Shown here one piece after another: positions 62,511 through 64,000 of a stretch of 64,000 bases of DNA; within the stretch, counting starts at the first letter, position 1; every line of letters starts with the position of its first letter. The notes beneath the pieces were generated by a model. It made no database searches. It was not told the origin of the DNA and worked only from the letters and a program-made list of their open reading frames with translations. The stretch covers positions 1 through 64,000 of the forward strand of contig NZ_BDAW01000034.1 of the NCBI RefSeq assembly GCF_001625085.1, in the 5' to 3' direction. Origin of the DNA: Nocardia acidivorans NBRC 108247. Its GTDB lineage: Bacteria > Actinomycetota > Actinomycetes > Mycobacteriales > Mycobacteriaceae. Both the position numbers and the translations under genes were made by a program.

Positions 62511-63008
62511 GTGACGACTATTGCCGAGTACCTGGTCGCGGCGGAGATCGAGATCACGCCGGTGCAGCCGGGAGAGGCCGGTGCGCCCGAGGTTTCGCTG
62601 CCGCTGGCGCAGGGGTGGCAGGCGGTGGACGCCGCCATGTTCCCCGGCGCGTACGGGGTGTACACCCGCCCGCCGGAGAACGGGTGGGCCGACAATGTGG
62701 TGCTGCTGGTGGGGCGGCTGTCCAAGCCCTGCAATCCGGCCGAACTGCTGGAGTCCGCCTTCGCCGATGCGCGGCAGCTGCCGGATTGGCGTGAGCTGAA
62801 CGCGGAAATCGGTGACTACCAAGGCTTTCCGTCGGCGGCCGTCACCGGCACCTACTCCGTAGACGCCCTGATCCTGTGGGTGCACACCCGCTATGTGATC
62901 GTCGCCATCGGCGACTACGAGTACCTGGTCCAGCTCACCGTGACCGCGCGCGCCGACGGTGACGGCATCGAGGCCGGGCTGCTGGAGGGCCTGGAGATCC
63001 GCGTCTAA
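62511..63008 (+). CDS. LpqN/LpqT-like domain protein without signal peptide
   Basis: This 165-residue protein matches the LpqN/LpqT lipoprotein domain in pattern: VSLPLAQGWQAVD, AYGVYTRPPENGWADNVVLL, ESAFADARQLPDWRELNAEI, SAAVTGTYSVDALILWVHTR and YLVQLTVTARAD. Unlike LpqN it has no signal peptide or lipobox, so it should be cytosolic or exported another way. GGAGGAG lies about 7 nt before GTG 62511. It follows the copper terminator and is convergent with ksgA. Confidence 0.7.
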   Translation: MTTIAEYLVAAEIEITPVQPGEAGAPEVSLPLAQGWQAVDAAMFPGAYGVYTRPPENGWADNVVLLVGRLSKPCNPAELLESAFADARQLPDWRELNAEIGDYQGFPSAAVTGTYSVDALILWVHTRYVIVAIGDYEYLVQLTVTARADGDGIEAGLLEGLEIRV

Positions 63009-63043
63009 TCGCCCTTGTTCCCGGGGCGGCACCGGGCCCGCCG

Positions 63044-63925
63044 TCAGGCTTGGGCGGCCAAACGAACGAAGGCGGCGGTATCCAGGGTTTCCCCGCGCGC
63101 CGTCGGGGCGATTCCCGCTGCCACCAAACGCCTTTCGGCCTCGACGGGTGAACCCGCCCAACCCGAGAGCGCGGCGCGCAGCGTCTTGCGGCGCTGGGCG
63201 AAGGCCGCGTCGATCACCTCGAAAACCTTCTTGCGGTGATCCTCGTCCATGGACCACGGCGCTTCGGTATAGCGGTCGATGCGAACCAGACCGGACTCGA
63301 CCTGCGGTACCGGCCAGAAGATTTGGCGGCCCACGGTGCCGGTGCGGCGGACGGTGCCGAAGAAGCCCGCTTTCACGCTGGGGACGCCGTAGATACGGCC
63401 GCCGGGGGTGGCGGCCAGCCGGTCCGCGACCTCGAGCTGCACCATGACGAGAGTCGTTCGGATGCTTGGCAATTCGGCCAGCAGATGCAACAGTACGGGC
63501 ACGGCCACGTTGTAGGGCAGGTTCGCGACCAGCGCCGTCGGGGCGGCGGGCAGGTCGGCGGCCTGCACGCGCAAGGCGTCGGCGAGTACGACGGTCAGCC
63601 GGTCGGCCAGGCCGGGAGCCCGGTCCCGCACCGTATTGGGCAGGTGCCCCGCCAGATTCGGATCGATCTCGACCGCGATGGTTCGATCGGCGACGTCGAG
63701 AATGGCCAGGGTCAGCGACCCGAGACCCGGACCGACCTCGAGCACCACGTCATCACGGGTGACACCCGCCGCCGCGACAATGCGGCGCACGGTATTGGCA
63801 TCGTGGACGAAGTTCTGTCCGAGCTGCTTGGTCGGGCGCACCCCGAACCGCTCGGCGAGCACCCGCACTTCGGCGGGGCCCAGCAGGGCGGCTTCTCCAC
63901 GACCAGCGTTTTCAGGTTCGGACAC
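63044..63925 (-). CDS. ksgA: 16S rRNA dimethyladenosine transferase
   Basis: KsgA dimethylates two adjacent adenosines near the 3' end of 16S rRNA during 30S maturation. The 293-residue protein has RPTKQLGQNFVHDANTVRRI, the SAM loop VLEVGPGLGSLTLAIL, the AVEID motif and the catalytic NLPYNVAVPVLLHLL. The C-terminal domain (AFAQRRKTLRAALSGW) is typical. GTG 63925 is preferred to an upstream start at 63985, whose extra residues are arginine-rich. In M. tuberculosis it directly precedes ispE; here ispE is 5.6 kb downstream. Confidence 0.95.
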   Translation of the reverse strand: MSEPENAGRGEAALLGPAEVRVLAERFGVRPTKQLGQNFVHDANTVRRIVAAAGVTRDDVVLEVGPGLGSLTLAILDVADRTIAVEIDPNLAGHLPNTVRDRAPGLADRLTVVLADALRVQAADLPAAPTALVANLPYNVAVPVLLHLLAELPSIRTTLVMVQLEVADRLAATPGGRIYGVPSVKAGFFGTVRRTGTVGRQIFWPVPQVESGLVRIDRYTEAPWSMDEDHRKKVFEVIDAAFAQRRKTLRAALSGWAGSPVEAERRLVAAGIAPTARGETLDTAAFVRLAAQA

Positions 63926-64000
63926 TCTGCGAAACCTATCAACTCGTGCGCGCCGGTCCGGCCTCGCCCCGCGCCCGACACGCACCCGCGCGATGCGATC

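Overview
The window is high-GC actinobacterial DNA, most probably from a Nocardia or close relative (order Mycobacteriales). The evidence is the backbone gene order, which matches what I recall of the Mycobacterium tuberculosis Rv1010-Rv1026 neighbourhood: ksgA, ispE, pks16-like ligase, pth, rplY, prs, glmU, tRNA-Gln, TetR, mfd, mazG, lpqU-like, eno, ftsB, DUF501 and ppx. A second block matches Rv0805-Rv0806c-Rv0807 (cyclic nucleotide phosphodiesterase, Stealth protein, PNPOx-like protein). An ergothioneine cluster and DUF4190 and PknH_C-type proteins also fit. Several large insertions interrupt the backbone.

Region 1 (1-8.7 kb) looks like one end of an integrated element. It holds a half-size HsdS and an HsdM with no HsdR in view, a small membrane protein, a frameshifted remnant, a possible GIY-YIG-like protein with two CxxC motifs, a PQQ-propeller lipoprotein, and a large serine recombinase whose reading frame runs antisense through a tRNA-Leu(UAA) gene. 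Region 2 (8.8-15.2 kb) is backbone on the minus strand: peptide transporter, ppx, DUF501, ftsB, eno and an lpqU-like lytic transglycosylase, with a 160-170 bp tandem repeat upstream of eno.

Region 3 (15.3-21.6 kb) is the most interesting part. A near-consensus DtxR/IdeR iron box overlaps a promoter in front of five co-directional genes: an Fe(II)/2-oxoglutarate oxygenase, SbnB-like, SbnH/Y4yA-like and SbnA-like enzymes, and a MATE exporter. SbnA plus SbnB chemistry makes L-2,3-diaminopropionate, so this looks like an iron-regulated diaminopropionate pathway. It lacks the NIS synthetases of staphyloferrin B, and its product is unknown. Region 4 (21.7-27.7 kb) holds the phosphodiesterase/Stealth/PNPOx block, TerD, a TetR-monooxygenase pair with a perfect operator palindrome, and a PknH_C-like lipoprotein.

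Region 5 (27.7-37.3 kb) is backbone: mazG-mfd (minus), a gamma-butyrolactone-receptor-like regulator broken by an in-frame TGA, a TetR, tRNA-Gln and glmU-prs (plus). Region 6 (37.4-45.1 kb) has an acidic protein, a DUF4190-like membrane protein, DUF2461 and the ergothioneine genes egtA-B-C-D, with an egtE candidate divergent from them. Region 7 (45.1-48.1 kb) carries the acyl-AMP ligase, pth and rplY in an orientation that suggests a local inversion relative to M. tuberculosis.

Region 8 (48.3-64 kb) has a decayed TetR, prfC, a SnoaL-like protein, two Abi-alpha-like paralogues flanking a DUF445 membrane protein, an ABC-F ATPase, ispE, a divergent SDR/TetR pair with paired operators, a copper operon (copZ, HVHP-rich exported protein, copA) behind a CsoR-like site, an LpqN-like protein and ksgA. 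Family assignments rest on motif reading and recalled synteny; no database search was run.
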